Positions 12,230 through 28,167 of a stretch of 64,000 nucleotides of DNA are shown here, piece after piece. Source of the DNA: Mycteria americana (lineage: Eukaryota; Chordata; Aves; Ciconiiformes; Ciconiidae). The DNA lies in contig NC_134373.1 of the NCBI RefSeq assembly GCF_035582795.1, forward strand, positions 26,072,501 through 26,136,500. The letters run 5' to 3'. How positions within the stretch are numbered: position 1 is the stretch's first letter; every line of letters starts with the position of its first letter. Both the position numbers and the translations under genes were made by a program. The notes under the pieces are model-generated. The model was given only the letters and a program-made list of their open reading frames with translations. It did not search any database and was not told where the DNA came from.

Positions 12230-13080
12230 CTCCCCGCCAGCTGCCCCAGCTCCCCTCCCGCCCCCCCCGGAGGGCTCTGTCCGGAGGCGGGGGGGAGGCA
12301 GCGGGAGCAGCCCGCTAAGGTGCTTAGCGCCTGGAGCGGATTAAGGGCTCAGCGGGGACCCTCCCCGTCCCCGGGCACGCCGGGGCACTTCGACCGGCCG
12401 ACCCGCTCCGGATCGGGGACGGGAGCGGGATGCCGCCGCTCCAACCCCCCCCGACCCCGGGGAGCCGACCCCCCGGTACTCGCCCCCCGCCCGCGCTGCC
12501 CGGGCGCATCAGCTGACGGGGAGGGCGGCGCTGGCACCGGCACCGGCACCAGTCCGGCACTGGGAGCGCGGCGGGGCGGTGCCGCCGGGGACCGCCCCCC
12601 CCGGCCCGGCTGTAAACACGGCGTTCCCGGGGCTGCCCGGCCCGGCGCCGCTGCTGGAAGTTTCCGCCTCCCCCCCCCCCCCCCCCGCCGCTACCGGCGG
12701 GCAGCCCTGGGCTGCGGTCAGCGAATCTAGGCCACCGGGAGGGGCGGGGGCGGCAGCACGGGAAGGGACCGCACCGGACCGGCCCCGCTTCCCCGGTGCG
12801 CCACCCTCCCCCGCTGCCCCCGCTCCCCGGTGCCCCCTTGCGCCCCGCTCCCCCCGCACGTCCCCGCCGCCCCGATCCGACGCCCACCTGAGTGCCGCAG
12901 CCGAGCCCTCCCCGCCCGCCCCGGGCCGCCCGCGGCCGGTGTCGCGCGTCCCCCCCGCCCGGGCCGCCGCGGGGCCTGGAGGCGGGCTCCGCTGGCCGAG
13001 GAGCGGCGGCTGCAGCCAACCGCGGCGCCGCCGCCTCGTGACGTCACGCGCTCGCCTTTCAGGCGTGTGAGGTCATAAGG
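12230..13080 (-). promoter_or_regulatory. DNAJB2 CpG-island promoter with palindromic CRE
   Basis: Dense CpG and C/G runs surround a likely noncoding first exon whose donor (CTCAG/GTGGG) is near 12888. A perfect cAMP-response element, TGACGTCA, lies at 13039-13046, upstream of that exon for the minus strand. A near-match TGAGGTCA is close by at about 13069-13076. A run of 16 or more C at about 12671 could affect sequencing or form G-rich structures. The TSS itself cannot be placed from sequence. Confidence 0.65.
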
Positions 13081-13937
13081 AGGCGTGCGTGAGCGCAGAG
13101 CGGGGTTCTGTTGCCGCCCGGCCCCCTTCCCAGTCCCCGTAGCGCGGGAGGGGCCTGGCCGGGGGCTCCGGTCCCTCGCACCCCGCCACCCCCCAGCCCT
13201 GCCGTGCGCTGGCCGGGCCTCCCCCGGGCAAGCCTCCCGGGGGGAGCGGGGCCGGATTGCGTGGGACCCTCCCGGGCGCTGCGAGAAAAGCAGGCGGCGG
13301 TGGGAGTGCCCGGCAGGGTCTGCCTGCCTCTGGCTGCGCCCCGGGACCCGGCGCTCCGCCCCGGCTCTCCCCGGGGGCTGCGTGTGCGCCCGGCGGCAGC
13401 CCCGGCAAGGGGGGGGGGCACTGACCTCGCTCGCCAGCCCCAGTGGTGCACACCGGCGCACGGCCACCGCCCCGGGGCAGCCCCCGGACTCCGCTTGCCC
13501 CGGCCTCCTGCCGAGTCAGCTGCCCGGCCGGTCCCCGCCGGAAACGCCAGCGGGAGGGGACGGCGGGAGGGGACAGCTGGGGTGACTCAGCGCTTTGCCC
13601 AGGCCGTCCCGCCGGGGGGGAGGACGAAGGGGTGCAGCTTGCCAGGCTGGCGGGCACAGGTCCCTGCCAGGAGCCCGGGCTGCCTGGCACCGCCGTGGCC
13701 CCGGCAGAGCATCGCCAGCCCTGCGCCCTCCCCAGCCCTGCTCACGCAGAAGGCAGGCGGGAGCAGCCAGCCGCCCCGAGCACCCGGGTGCCCAGGCGCA
13801 GGGAGCACCGGGGCTCGGGGGATGGCCGTGCACCGGGAGCTTTGATGTGGACTGTACCTCTGCGCGGCCCCTGCCTGGGCCGTCCCCGCAGAGGGGCTGC
13901 TCTCACGCGTCCTCAGGGTCATGGGCAGACTCGAGGC

Positions 13938-14980
13938 CACTCACCTGCACCCATGAACCCGTCCTGGCCGTAGAGATCATACTATTCCCTCTTGCTGTCT
14001 GGGTGGGAGAAGGAGGGAGCCTGGTGTCTCTGCAGGGCCAGAGCCTTTTGGACGCCCCACCACCCCTGCACTGCAGCTGGGATATCTTCCTCACGTCCTG
14101 CAAATCCCTAGCTGGGAAGCCTGGCAAACTTTCCCAGTGCCGCTTTACCCGGCAGGCTGGGGAGGCCCGGGCATTGGGACAGGCCATTCCCAGCGCTCCT
14201 CAGGGACTGGTTTCAGGTCAGCCGTCCCCATGAAGAGCCCTCCTCAGCGATGAGCCGTGGGCCTGGGTGAGCACTGGGATGGGTGAAATGCCAAGGGCAT
14301 CTCCTGTGCCAAGGGGCATCTCCTCTCCAAAGGATGGGGGACCCGTCCCCTGCCGTCAGACAGCACTTGGTGATTTCCTTGAGTCACTGCTTGGCGTATT
14401 CCCTGTTGTTGGGGGTTTTTTTTCCTGGATACCATTGCAGTGCTGCCCTCCTGTACCTGCCTGCCCGGGGGCAGGGAGTGGGCTCCCTGGGGTGGCTGTC
14501 CCCGGCCAGGGTGCCCTCTCGCTGGCTGCCAGGGTCTCTGATTTGGCCCATCTGCCCAGCAATGGGTGCAGGGCTGGCCCGGGCCAGGCAGGCATGGGCA
14601 CTAGATGGAGCCACAGGCTGCCTCACAGGGACCCCATCCTGCTGGCTGGGAAGCCAGGGAGATGCCACCAGCACCTAGCCTGTGTCTTGGCACCTTGCTT
14701 TCCTTTCCCTGGCTTTTGCAGCTGATGTGGGGACAAGGAGGCCCCAGAGCCGCCAGGTCTCAGCCCGCTCTGTGCCCACCAGACAGGGAGGCCTCCATGA
14801 CGGGGAAAGGAGAGGAACCCACATGCTGGCCGGGACTCTGGAGCCAGGGGAACACATTGCTGCTGCCTTCATGGCACGTGTGTCCCTCACCCATGAGACC
14901 AGGATATGCAGTGAGAAGGACTTACACCTCGCTAATGTCCTTAGGGGAGGACGTGCGGAGTTGGGCAGTAGCCTACCATG
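13938..14980 (-). pseudogene. Relic J-domain gene, tandem copy of the 5' part of DNAJB2
   Basis: Three blocks match DNAJB2 exons 1, 2 and 3 in the same order and strand, each with splice motifs. Block 1 (about 14926-14980) starts ATGGTAGGCTACTGC against ATGGTGGACTACTAC, lacks about 11 bases, and keeps a donor-like GTGTAAGT end. Block 2 (about 14355-14456) translates YRRAALQWYPGKKTPNNREYAKQ and then hits TGA, where DNAJB2 has AEQRFKE. The essential HPD is YPG. Block 3 (about 13941-13996) gives SKRE, a TAG stop, then YDLYGQDGFMGA, followed by GTGAG. Introns are about 470 and 360 bases. No matches to DNAJB2 exons 4-8 are visible downstream. Stops, a deletion and the lost HPD show it is dead. It has introns, so it arose by DNA duplication, not retrotransposition. 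It could derive from DNAJB2 itself or from a lost sister gene. Confidence 0.85.
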
Positions 14981-14989
14981 GCACTGGTA

Positions 14990-17375
14990 GGAGAGAGGAT
15001 GCTGTGCCAACCACACCTCGCCCCAGAGCTGCCACAATCACTCCCCTACTCAAATGAGCAAAGCCAGCCACCTTGCAGCAGCCGAAGAGAGGCAGACCAT
15101 CACCCGCTGCTGCCTCACACAGCGCACGCCTTCAGCCACAGCACCCTGCCCTCTTTTCCCTGCCCTTTCCTCCTAGGTCTGCCTGAAGTCCTGGTGCACC
15201 TGCCTGCCAGCCTGGCTCACACCAGCTTCAAACCCAGCACAGGCATCTTGAGTGTGGCTCAAGACGACCCTTATTTCTTTACAAATTCTGGGGACTGCTG
15301 TGTTGCAACCCTGTTTATAGCTTTCCAGGATTGCAAATATGATCTGAAATACTCTTGAGGCTTTCTGAGAAGAGAGCTTTTGAGTGAGCGAAGCAGGACC
15401 CCAAAGGACCAATATTTTTTTTATCCTGGTTACCCCATCTCTTAGGAAGCCAACTGAATTGCATCATAAACTTGTGCTATATTATTATGCAAGCCACATA
15501 TTAAGGGAGATATTTTTTCAGCGCTGCGCAACATTTCAGCTTTTGATTTCTTCAGGAGAACACAAACCCTTTCACAGCCTCCTCAAAACTGGCAATTACG
15601 TACTGCAAAATGGTATTCTTGGCGATTTTTGAGCTGCGGAGTGATGTGCTCAGGGAGTTGCGTGCCCACTGCTCCCCTCATTGCACCCAGTGGTCTCCCC
15701 TCCCCTTCTCACCGCTCCCCGAGGGAAGGTCCCCATTCAGAGGCAGCCTTGTGGAGATGCAGCAGGGAGGGAGCAGGAGCCATAGCCAGTGGGATGGGGT
15801 GAGAAGCCGTTGAGCAGAGCGAGGCAGGCTTCTGGGTGCCATTTCCATGCCACCTTCCCCTGCCTGCACGCTCCCAGGAGAGACAACAGCAGCAGCCATG
15901 GCCGTGCTCCCCATCTCTGGGCATGGCCACCAGGTTGGTGCAGCCCCCAGGAAAGGGGTCAGTGGGAGCAGTGGGTTTGCTCACCCCTGGAAAGGCTGTG
16001 CTGGGGTGGGGACCTCCAAGCGCAGAGGTCTGGTGACAGCTGGGGACATCACTTGAGAGGGGCATCCATTTTAAAAATCTACATTAATAATTCTTTTACG
16101 CCCAGTCCTGCTGTCTCATCTGAACAGTCCTGCCCAGCTCCCCTGGCTTCCCTGCACAGCCAATTTCTCCACAACCTCGTGTTTTTGATGCTCCTCGTGT
16201 TTGTCTCGATGGCTGCACTCTCAGCTGCCTGCCTGTCTCTTTCCCAAGCCGCTCTGTTCTCACCCCAGCTGGCTTTTCTAGAATTGCACCTTCTAGGAGC
16301 TGGGGAGTATCCAGGGAGGCAAAGTCATCTGGGTGCTTTTAGCAGAAGTCGGTGTAGCAGGACAGAGAAGTGAGAAACAGCAAAGTCAGGGTGACTTTCG
16401 TTCAAGCAGGGCAATGACTTTGGGCCGGGTTCAGCGATCTGCTAGACAGGCTGTGCACCCCAGGCACCGCCCCGCGGGAGTGCTCGCCTGTGCTGACGCC
16501 CGGGCTGCTGCCCCAGCCAAAACTCAGGCAAAACAGAGGTGCTTGCAGATTTTAAATCAACAGTCAGAGGCTGGTGGAGGTGGCAGGAGCCCATGACTAA
16601 ATAGGTTATCCATGACAAGCACAAGCACTGGCCCAGGCAGCAGCTGAGCTTCGCGGTGGCAAGGGGCTTCACCCCCATCCGTGGCACGCGGTTGGGAACA
16701 GGGTGGGCTGCAGAGCCTGGATAATCCCGTGATGCACGGCAGCAGGCACCCCACACCCACCCGCGGGTAAGGCTGGGGGCTGCATGGTCTGAATCTGACC
16801 ACAGCGGAAGGGAGATTGGGGCAATGAAAAGACTGGTACCACACACACCCCCTCCAAATGCTGGGGAGCCCTTCAGCCGCGGAGGGAAGCAGAAGCTGCA
16901 GCTGACACAGGACAGGAAGGGCTTTCATTGCAAAGCAAAACCTGACTTCACTCACACACACCGACATGCTCGTGCCCACGTGCTCCCCAGCACCAAGACC
17001 CTTGTGTCCAGCTGGCTTGGCCAGGATTTCCCGCAGTGCCTGGTAGGACTGGGGGCACCGGCTGTCTGATCCTCACCGTGCCCTCCAGCTACGTGCCCAG
17101 CCTTGGCCCACTGCCTTCAAGCTAGGCATGGCTCAAAGGCAAAAAACAAACCAAGCAGGGTGAAATAAAAAAGGAGATGGGGCAAATGCATTTGCATTAG
17201 AAGAAAACAAGAAAAAAGCACAAAAGGATGCCGGTAAGCAGCCTTCTGCTGTTTTCCATAGCTGTCGGTGCCTAAATACCAGTGCAACTGTGGATGCAGT
17301 GGAGAAGGCTGTAATTTGGATGCCATCTGCAACAAATCACCTGCTAAAATTGACATTTTCAATTCATCAGGCCCA
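14990..17375. other. Intergenic stretch without recognised gene
   Basis: This follows the J-domain relic. From about 15250 to 15650 the base composition becomes AT-richer than the CpG islands on either side. Short open frames exist, but none shows a domain or splice context I recognise. Conserved enhancers are possible but cannot be judged without alignment. Confidence 0.5.
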
Positions 17376-17379
17376 CACT

Positions 17380-18260
17380 GAGAGTATTAATGGACCTAAC
17401 TGAGGGTCTTACTGAGCCACTAATGGTAATTTTTAACAGAGCTAGGAAAACTAGGGTAATTCCAAAGGACTGAAGGACAGAAATCACTCCAATCATTAAG
17501 AAAATAAACCAGTTGACCCAGAAAACTCTAGATTACTGATAATACCAGAAAAAAATAACAGAAGAATTAATTTTGATTCTGTCGGCAGAGAATTAAAGAC
17601 TGAAAAATGCATTTAGTACTGATCAGCCTTGTCTCAGGGAAGGCAGGTATTGCTATGCAAACTTGTCGTCACCTTTCAGCACGATTACATGTCTGGCTGA
17701 TTCAGATCAACGCCGTTGGCATGACATCCTTACTTGGAAGCTGGCAGGAGATAATGATAACAGCATTTGCATAAATCACGATATTGCTGCAAAGAGGGAT
17801 GGAATAATCTGTTTTCCATGTCCATGGAAGAAGGAGGCTCATAGCTGCTGCCGAAGGTCTTTCCAGATCTACTTTTTGTGTTGTCCCAGAATATTTATCT
17901 CGGCACGCCAAGCCAGCCTGTTTATATTCTTGCATTGCTAAGGACACACCAGATGGATCAATAGCAAAGGTGTGCCTGTTAGCCAGGAGATACACTGCCA
18001 GGGGCCTTTGTAGTGGGGATCCCCAAGGGTGGGTGCAAGGCCCACAGTGTTAAGAAATGTTTACTAAGAAAAATTTGGGATAACGCTAAGCTTGGTGGGG
18101 TAGTAGGTAGTGAAGGGGACAATTAACTATTAGGGATGGTTTAGAGTTGCCCGATTAAAAGGCCACGTTGCAGCAAAATTTGCTTTAATGCAGCAACATT
18201 TGCTTTAATACAGTGAAATGCAAAGTAACTCATTTGGGAATTTGGAAGAAGGGGCAGTCT
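17380..18260 (+). mobile_element. Old LINE fossil, reverse-transcriptase region (CR1/L3-like)
   Basis: Several stretches read like decayed copies of known CR1-clade LINE reverse-transcriptase DNA, in the expected order. They are GAGCCACTAATGGTAATTTT then a GGAAAACTAGGGTAATTCC block (about 17413-17463); GGCATGACATCC then AAGCTGGCAGGAG (about 17718-17750); GCTAAGCTTGGTGGGGTAG (about 18086-18104); and TTTAATACAGTGAAATGCAA (about 18203-18222). No long frame survives and the match is patchy, so the insertion is old. Assignment to a precise family is from memory and uncertain. Confidence 0.55.
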
Positions 18261-20030
18261 TGTCACTTATTACTCTGCACATCCACTTGCCACCCTCAAA
18301 CTATCAGTTGTAAACCTTATCAGGCACGGGAGCTCAGCAAAGCTCCTGAGTCCTTACAACAGGGAAATCCTGCTGAATAGCTGTTGTTTTACACGCACAG
18401 CCCCTCATCATCTGACTTAACTCTGCTAGGAAGCTCTCAGATATGTGTTCGAGCCAGGCATCCTCAGGATGGCCATCGAACGCAAGCTCTCAGCCCAGTG
18501 ACCTGAGGCGACTGGCTCACAGTGCCCGGGGCTCTGTGGGAGGAGCAGGGAGGACAGCCCTGGTTTCGCATACCGCACTCTCTCCGCACACAAACAGCTC
18601 CGGGCAGGAGCACCCTGGGAGCCATTGCATGGCTGGGTTATTAAATGCATCTTTTATCTCGTTAACCATTTCCCTCTGACATCCACCAGCGCTTGGCCAG
18701 CCGCCAGCACCTCCTTTCTGCTTTTAACAACTCTAAGACAATCCCCGAGACTCCGGGCTAGTTTCTTCAGGCCCAGCTCTGCTCTCAGCGTGCCCTCAGG
18801 TCGGCAAGCTCTTTGCGTTATATACAACCCACTTCCACCTGCAAAAAACCCGCCTCGCACACATCTGTCCAGCCATCGGAGGCTCAACTGCTCCCCAGAG
18901 ACCGGGGCAGAGAAAAGCTGTTGGCGAGATGCTCCTGCGCCAGGAATTGTTTGCTTTCCCGGGGGACGTTGGACTTGCCCACCTGGCAGTGGTTTATCTA
19001 CCTCAAAGGAGGGGGTGCATCCGCAGAGCCGCCCAGCGTGAATCTGCCGTGTCGCCTCTGCTGCCCGGAGGCTGGGGGCTCAGCCACAGTCCCACAGACG
19101 AGGCGTGCGCTCCCGGGAGTGGGGAAGCGATCGCTGCATCTTGCCCCATCGCTGCCAGCTCACACAAGCACGCTCTGCAGCATTGCAACAGAGCTGACCA
19201 CAGCTTTGTTGCAATTCCTGAAAACTTGTAAGACAGGAAGGCCTAAAGGGCTGGGGACGGAGACTGACTCATCAGCATGCCTATGGTCCTGCCTGGAGCT
19301 TGCAGAGCCCCTCCAGCCTGATGGAGTGACCCATGCCTCTCCAGGAGCTCTACCATCACCCAGCCATGCAGAATTCATTGCATTTCTGTTTCCAGCTATT
19401 CCTATGCTTCTCGTGCCACCGCCAGCTCCAAGAGCTGGTGGAAGAGAGGAAAAGCAGCTCGGGCTCCTCCATGCAGCCCCCCAGAGCTGCACACCAGCAT
19501 CCCCTGCGAGCACAGGGACACCTCAGCAGGTCCAGCCCCTCCATCACCTGCCTGGAGGCAGCTTGTTCAAACCAGGCATGCTCAGAGCCCTGACATGAAG
19601 TCACTGCAATTAGCCAGCTGCGGTTTTATTTTGCTCCCGTGGGTGTGTTGCTGCTTTTCCCAGGACGTGAAGAAAGGCGGGTGACACTGGCAGCCAGGGA
19701 GGCTGACTCTGAGCCAGGGAGGCTGCTCACCCAGGGGTGCTGTGCCTGAAAAAGAGCTAGTCCCAACTCGTCCACCGGTCCCTTTTAACCTTGCAGGTTG
19801 GGGCTCGGCATGCGTGTGGGGCTGCCTGCGTCCCTGGGAGTGCCGCCCTGCTCTTGCCACTGCCCGGTGATTCAGGGCTTAGGACTGTAGCGAGATCTGG
19901 AATTAGCCTTATTGTTCCTGTAATGCGGCACACGCTCTGGGCAATGCAGCAAGCATTGCACAATTGACTTCGTTTTATCTGAACCAGCAATTATGCTGCT
20001 GTTGCTCAGCTCCAGCAGAGAGGACTTCTG
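18260..20030. other. Intergenic stretch without recognised gene
   Basis: Mixed-composition DNA between two LINE fossils. A fairly AT-rich part at about 19880-20000 contains several TTAT and AATT motifs of the kind seen in homeodomain-bound enhancers, but this is weak. No splice-flanked coding block or RNA gene was recognised. Confidence 0.45.
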
Positions 20031-20034
20031 TCAG

Positions 20035-20400
20035 ATCACTACCGTGCTCTGCATCCCATCAGTAAATGCCACGCTTGGGTTATTAAAGACTTCCACTGAT
20101 GAAGATCCCTTGACCCTGAGACAATCATGCTTCACTACCCTTACTGCTAGCAAGTCTTAAACTTGCATCTTCTTGCCCTGAGCATGCAAAAGAGTTAAAC
20201 CCCTTCCTATCTGCATCTGCCTTAAATATATTTTAAGGCCTTTATTGAGTCTCTGCTTCTAGATAGTCCCCATTCTTTCAACCTTTCATTGCAGCCCATG
20301 GCCTCTAGCCTTCCAGTCACCCTTGTTTCTCATCTCTGGATCATCTCCAACTACTCCAGATGAAGGATGAGGTGCTCAGAGGGCCCTTTCTGAGCATAAT
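20035..20400 (-). mobile_element. Old LINE fossil, 3' end region (CR1/L3-like)
   Basis: On the minus strand the stretch resembles the 3' part of ancient CR1/L3-type LINEs. A block with GAAAGGTTGAAAGAATGGGG is followed downstream by CATCAGTGGAAGTCTTTAAT, in the right order and spacing. It is heavily diverged. It may or may not be the same insertion history as the plus-strand fossil at 17.4-18.3 kb, since the strand is opposite. Confidence 0.5.
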
Positions 20401-23400
20401 AAGGCATGTGTATCTTAAGGAATGGCAAAGAGAGCATTTCCTGCTCATCTCCATGCTGTGCTAGAATGTTTCAGGGTGGCAAAGTATGTCCCAAATGCTG
20501 TCGTGCTAGAACTGCAGCAGCAATCAGACGTGCATTGCTGGGCGGTCATCAGGAGCAAGCTGATGGGACACTGCACAACGGCCGCTGGGATACTGCTGGA
20601 GCAGTTAGCATCACACGGGACTTGCTTGAACTCACAACAGCTGCAAGATGCAGTCAAAGCCCCATGCTTTCAACAGACTCATTAGTTTCACCAGCCAGTA
20701 TTGTCCGCCCTATGTTAACAAAGAGCTGCCTTTCTGCATTGAGAAGGTTGTCGTCACGACTCACCCTGCAGCAGAGCATCGCTGGTTCTCTGGGCTACCA
20801 GCCTAGCAGCTGGGTTTGTTGCCCAAGTCCTCGGCCAAGCAGGAGGCAGTGCTTGGCCATACAGGGCTCTGGGAGCCGTGCGTGCTGAAGGAGCTCCCTC
20901 CTGCCTGGCTGCTCGTGGGCTCAGGGTGCTGCTGTATCATCCAGTGCAGCCACTGCTGGAGAATAAAATGCACAGGACGCTGACGGGCTGGAGGCACATC
21001 CCGGCTCCTCCACCTCCCTGCTGAACCACGCTGCTAAGAGGATTATGGGCAGAGCAACTGTGCGAGGATGGAGTGAGGGGTAAGCAGGGCAGGCACGGAC
21101 CCAAGCATTTTGGGAAGCTGGGTGTGGTTAGAGACATGGACAGGAGCCCTGTTGCTGAAGCATTCCTCGTCATCTGGTGCTTGCCTTGTGACCCCCCCAG
21201 CTAGGCTTAAAGTGGAGGGCACTGGGCTTCCTCCCTGAGCCCACAGCACAGCTGTAGTCTCTTCTACCTTCCCGAGACAGCTGTGTCCCCAGCGTGCCCT
21301 GTGACACTGTTTGCTCTGCCTGGAACAGCCTGGGTGGAGCTGAGGTCTGAAAAGTGGGAACAATAGTTTGGGTTTTCCACAGCGAAGAGGGCAGGGAACT
21401 GGGGTGTGGATGGGATGTACCAGGCTGGCCTCTGAACAGGTCATCTCCTCCCCAGTTTCAGCTCTGGGTGCTTTTAGGCGTGGCAGACTTTAGCACTTCT
21501 GGAAGACACCTATTTGAGAGGCTTTTTTTAACTGCAAGCTCTGCTGACAGTGGTTCCTGTACCAGCAGCAACACCTCTCCCCTCATGAGAAGTGTATTGG
21601 ACACTAAAAAAAAACCAACCCAAACTTTCATAATAACTTGTAATGAAGAGCTTTTTAGTGCAAGTGTCTGCCCTTGACGGAGGCATTGCACACCTGCAAT
21701 ACATTGTGCTGCCTCCCCCTCCTCACGTAAGCGTGTCCAAGAACTGGCTGATTTCCTGAGCTCCGTGGGCAGCGGCAAGCAGGGGTCTCCCCTGTGGTGT
21801 GCAGGGCTTTGCCCCCGAGGTATCTCCAATCTGGTTTTCCTTTTCTTCCATCAAGAGATGGTTGAATTCTGACTCACTAGCCTAAAAGTTGCCTTGCTTG
21901 CTTTTTGTACTTCTCTGGGTGCTGGTGCAGGGTCCAACTTTGTTCTGATCCATGGTAAAAACGTCTCCCGAGCAATTCTTGCAACCTAGTGATTTCTGAT
22001 GTGGTCTGAAAACATTTGCAGGGTCTTCTTAGACATGTGGCTAACATCTCTGAGAGAGGGGTCACCTCGGGACAAATCTTCTTCCAGCCAGGGCGAGCTC
22101 AGCCTCCGCCGTGTGCTTGCAGGCTGCTGCTACTGGCATCTGGCAGGCTGCTGAGCAGTTCGGCACTGACAAGACACAGCCCATTGGTGCTCCCTGGATT
22201 TAGCCAGCTGTTCTTAAGCATTTCAAAAAAGCTTAGACATCTGTTTGGGCTTTTCAGATCAGAGGTACATGGAGATGCGTAGCTCTGAGTGACTCATGGC
22301 TCTCTTGTCAGTCATTGCTGTCCTGCTTGTTCAACAAAACAGCATCTGAATGGTTATTTTCACTGTGAGCATGCATTTGCAGCAATGATGAATCAGGGAC
22401 ATTTCATCCTCAGCTCTCTACTGGAATGGTATATAAACAGATCCAGGCATCTCTTGGAGAAGTATCACATCATTTTACACGCCGAGGTGCTACCAGATTG
22501 TCATACAAATCTTCCGAAGTTGGGTGAACCACGCAAGCCCTGTGCGGCTGCCTGAAATGCTGCTCGCTGCCTACCTCTGATGCTTGTGCTTCCAACTACT
22601 GCTGCAAAGCATTCATGCTATAAACGCCCTAGAATTAATTGGCACCATGAAAGTAAGGAGGGTGCTAGGAGACACCAAGTCAGAAGTGACACCTTGGTGA
22701 CAGCATGCATTTCAGTGAGCACCCTGGCAAAGATTTTCACGGGGAAAGATGATCCCTTTGCTCCTTTTCACACCAATTAACTTCTGGGGCTCAAATTTTG
22801 ATGCCTCAGTGCTACCAATTACTCTCTCACTCTCACGGACAGTCTGCATCAGCATGGTCTGTGTTATCTAGTGATTGCTGAGGTCACTCAAAGGAAATTT
22901 ATACCCCAGGGAGGGTTTAGGCATTTCCGGAGTTATCTAGTTGCCACAGTATCCTGTCCAGGTTCAGCAGCACTAACAACCTGGGGCATCTCTGGAAAAA
23001 TACCTTTTTCCCACCAGCTTGATTAAACCCACTCTGATCATTTGGCTCAGCCATTTCTGCAGGTCTCAAAATGTGTTGCTTAGACACCGGCTCAGGCTTC
23101 ACAGCAGCACTGCTGCTTTCAGTCACTTTACACATCTTCATCAGTGAAGGTGACACTTTCCAGGTGACTCAGGCACAAAGAAAGGCCATTGTGGGTGGAT
23201 AATTTAGGTTCAGCTTTCGACTTTCAGAGGGAGCTGAGAGATGACAGCGCCTTTCAGTGAAAACTCATTAAGTTGGAGGGCTCGGGCAGGGCTGGTTCTG
23301 CATGGCGATGGATGCTGCGAGTATTTTGGAGGGGGGAGGAAAGGATGGGCACGTTATTCATTGTAGCAAAGCCAGACATCAGTGGAGTCACTGCAGAAAG

Positions 23401-24050
23401 ACTCCAATAAACCCCCTTCGAGGTGCTCCGAGCTCTCCCCAACCCCTCACCGGTCATTTCGTAAAGCTTTGTGAAATCAGATCAAAACCAGGGAGGTAAA
23501 GCAGAGCCGGGCTGGAGAAGGAGGAGCCATCGGCAGGCAGGGCTTTCAGACGCAGCCCTGGGGCACGACTGTCCTTGAGGGGCTTGCAGCAAAGGACAGG
23601 ACAGAGTTTTCCTGCTTTTTTCTCACTGATCTCCAAAGAGGAAAGACTTCACTTGCCTCTGAAGTGTTTCCTCTGCTTGTGTTTTCTCCAGAAATTCTCC
23701 CGGGTGTTCCTCGGGGGCCTTGGGTGCCTGGCAGAGACCCAACTCTGTGCTCGCCTGGGGATCACATCAGCACCTGTAACCCACCAGGAAGGAAGACCTG
23801 AGCCAGGGTCTCTGCTGACTTCCCTTCCTCAGCTCCCTAAGTCTGTGCCGGTGAATGCCTGGATGGTGCCTCGCACCAGCAGGACACCCAGCGAGAAGGT
23901 GCCATCTCTGCCCCTCAGCAGAAGCCCCTCTGCCAGGACCGGCAGGCGTAGCAAGACCAGCCTTTATGCCCCTCTGCCCTTCCCTCGAGAGGACCCCCGG
24001 GTCTCCCGGGGCCCCTCCGAGGCAGGGAGCGGGGGGGCCGGGATGCCGCT
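20400..24050. other. Intergenic stretch upstream of the first tubulin gene, no recognised gene
   Basis: About 3.6 kb of mixed sequence. Open frames are short and look accidental. GC content rises from about 23.8 kb towards the tubulin CpG island. I recognise no conserved coding exon, tRNA or other RNA gene. Confidence 0.45.
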
Positions 24051-24059
24051 CCTCGGTGG

Positions 24060-24215
24060 CTCCACCAATGCACCCAGCCGGGGCCGGGCAGCGCAGACGC
24101 CTCTATGCAGATGTATGCAAATATGCGCAATGCACGCAAATTTATGCAAACGCACGGAACCGTCCCGGGCGGGGCGGCCCGCCCCAGAGCGCCGGTGCCG
24201 CCCCCGGTATAAGGC
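24060..24215 (+). promoter_or_regulatory. Promoter of tubulin copy 1: octamer cluster plus TATA box
   Basis: A run of octamer-like motifs (ATGCAGAT, ATGCAAAT at 24115-24122, then ATGCGCAA, ACGCAAAT and ATGCAAAC) is spaced at about 10-12 bases between 24105 and 24151. A CCAAT lies at about 24064, a GGGCGGGGC GC box near 24168, and TATAAG at 24208-24213, about 80 bases before the start codon. The second tubulin gene keeps one ATGCAAAT and the TATA box in the same order. Confidence 0.75.
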
Positions 24216-24292
24216 GGCGGCGGCGCGGCCGTCCCGGCGTGCGGAGCTGCGGCAGCCCGGGGACAGGCAGGTCGTGCGGCGGCGGCGGCATC

Positions 24293-28101
<3,809 letters not shown>

Positions 28102-28161
28102 AGAAGCCCGTGCCAAAAAGGACCGTGCTCCTTCCCCGTGTTACCTGCAGAAACCCTTTGC

Positions 28162-28167
28162 AATAAA
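28162..28167 (+). terminator. Poly(A) signal of tubulin copy 1
   Basis: AATAAA only 60 bases after the stop codon, so the 3' UTR is about 80-90 bases. The signal and flanks are identical in copy 2. Confidence 0.9.

Noticed and set aside
12666-12690. Run of 16 or more C near DNAJB2, and similar runs at about 60488
   Set aside because: Homopolymers in CpG-rich DNA are common and prone to sequencing error; no feature can be claimed from them.
13850-14000. Block 3 of the J-domain relic read as an alternative upstream exon of DNAJB2
   Set aside because: It matches DNAJB2 exon 3, not a leader, contains a stop, and is in series with decayed copies of exons 1 and 2, so a duplicate relic explains it better.
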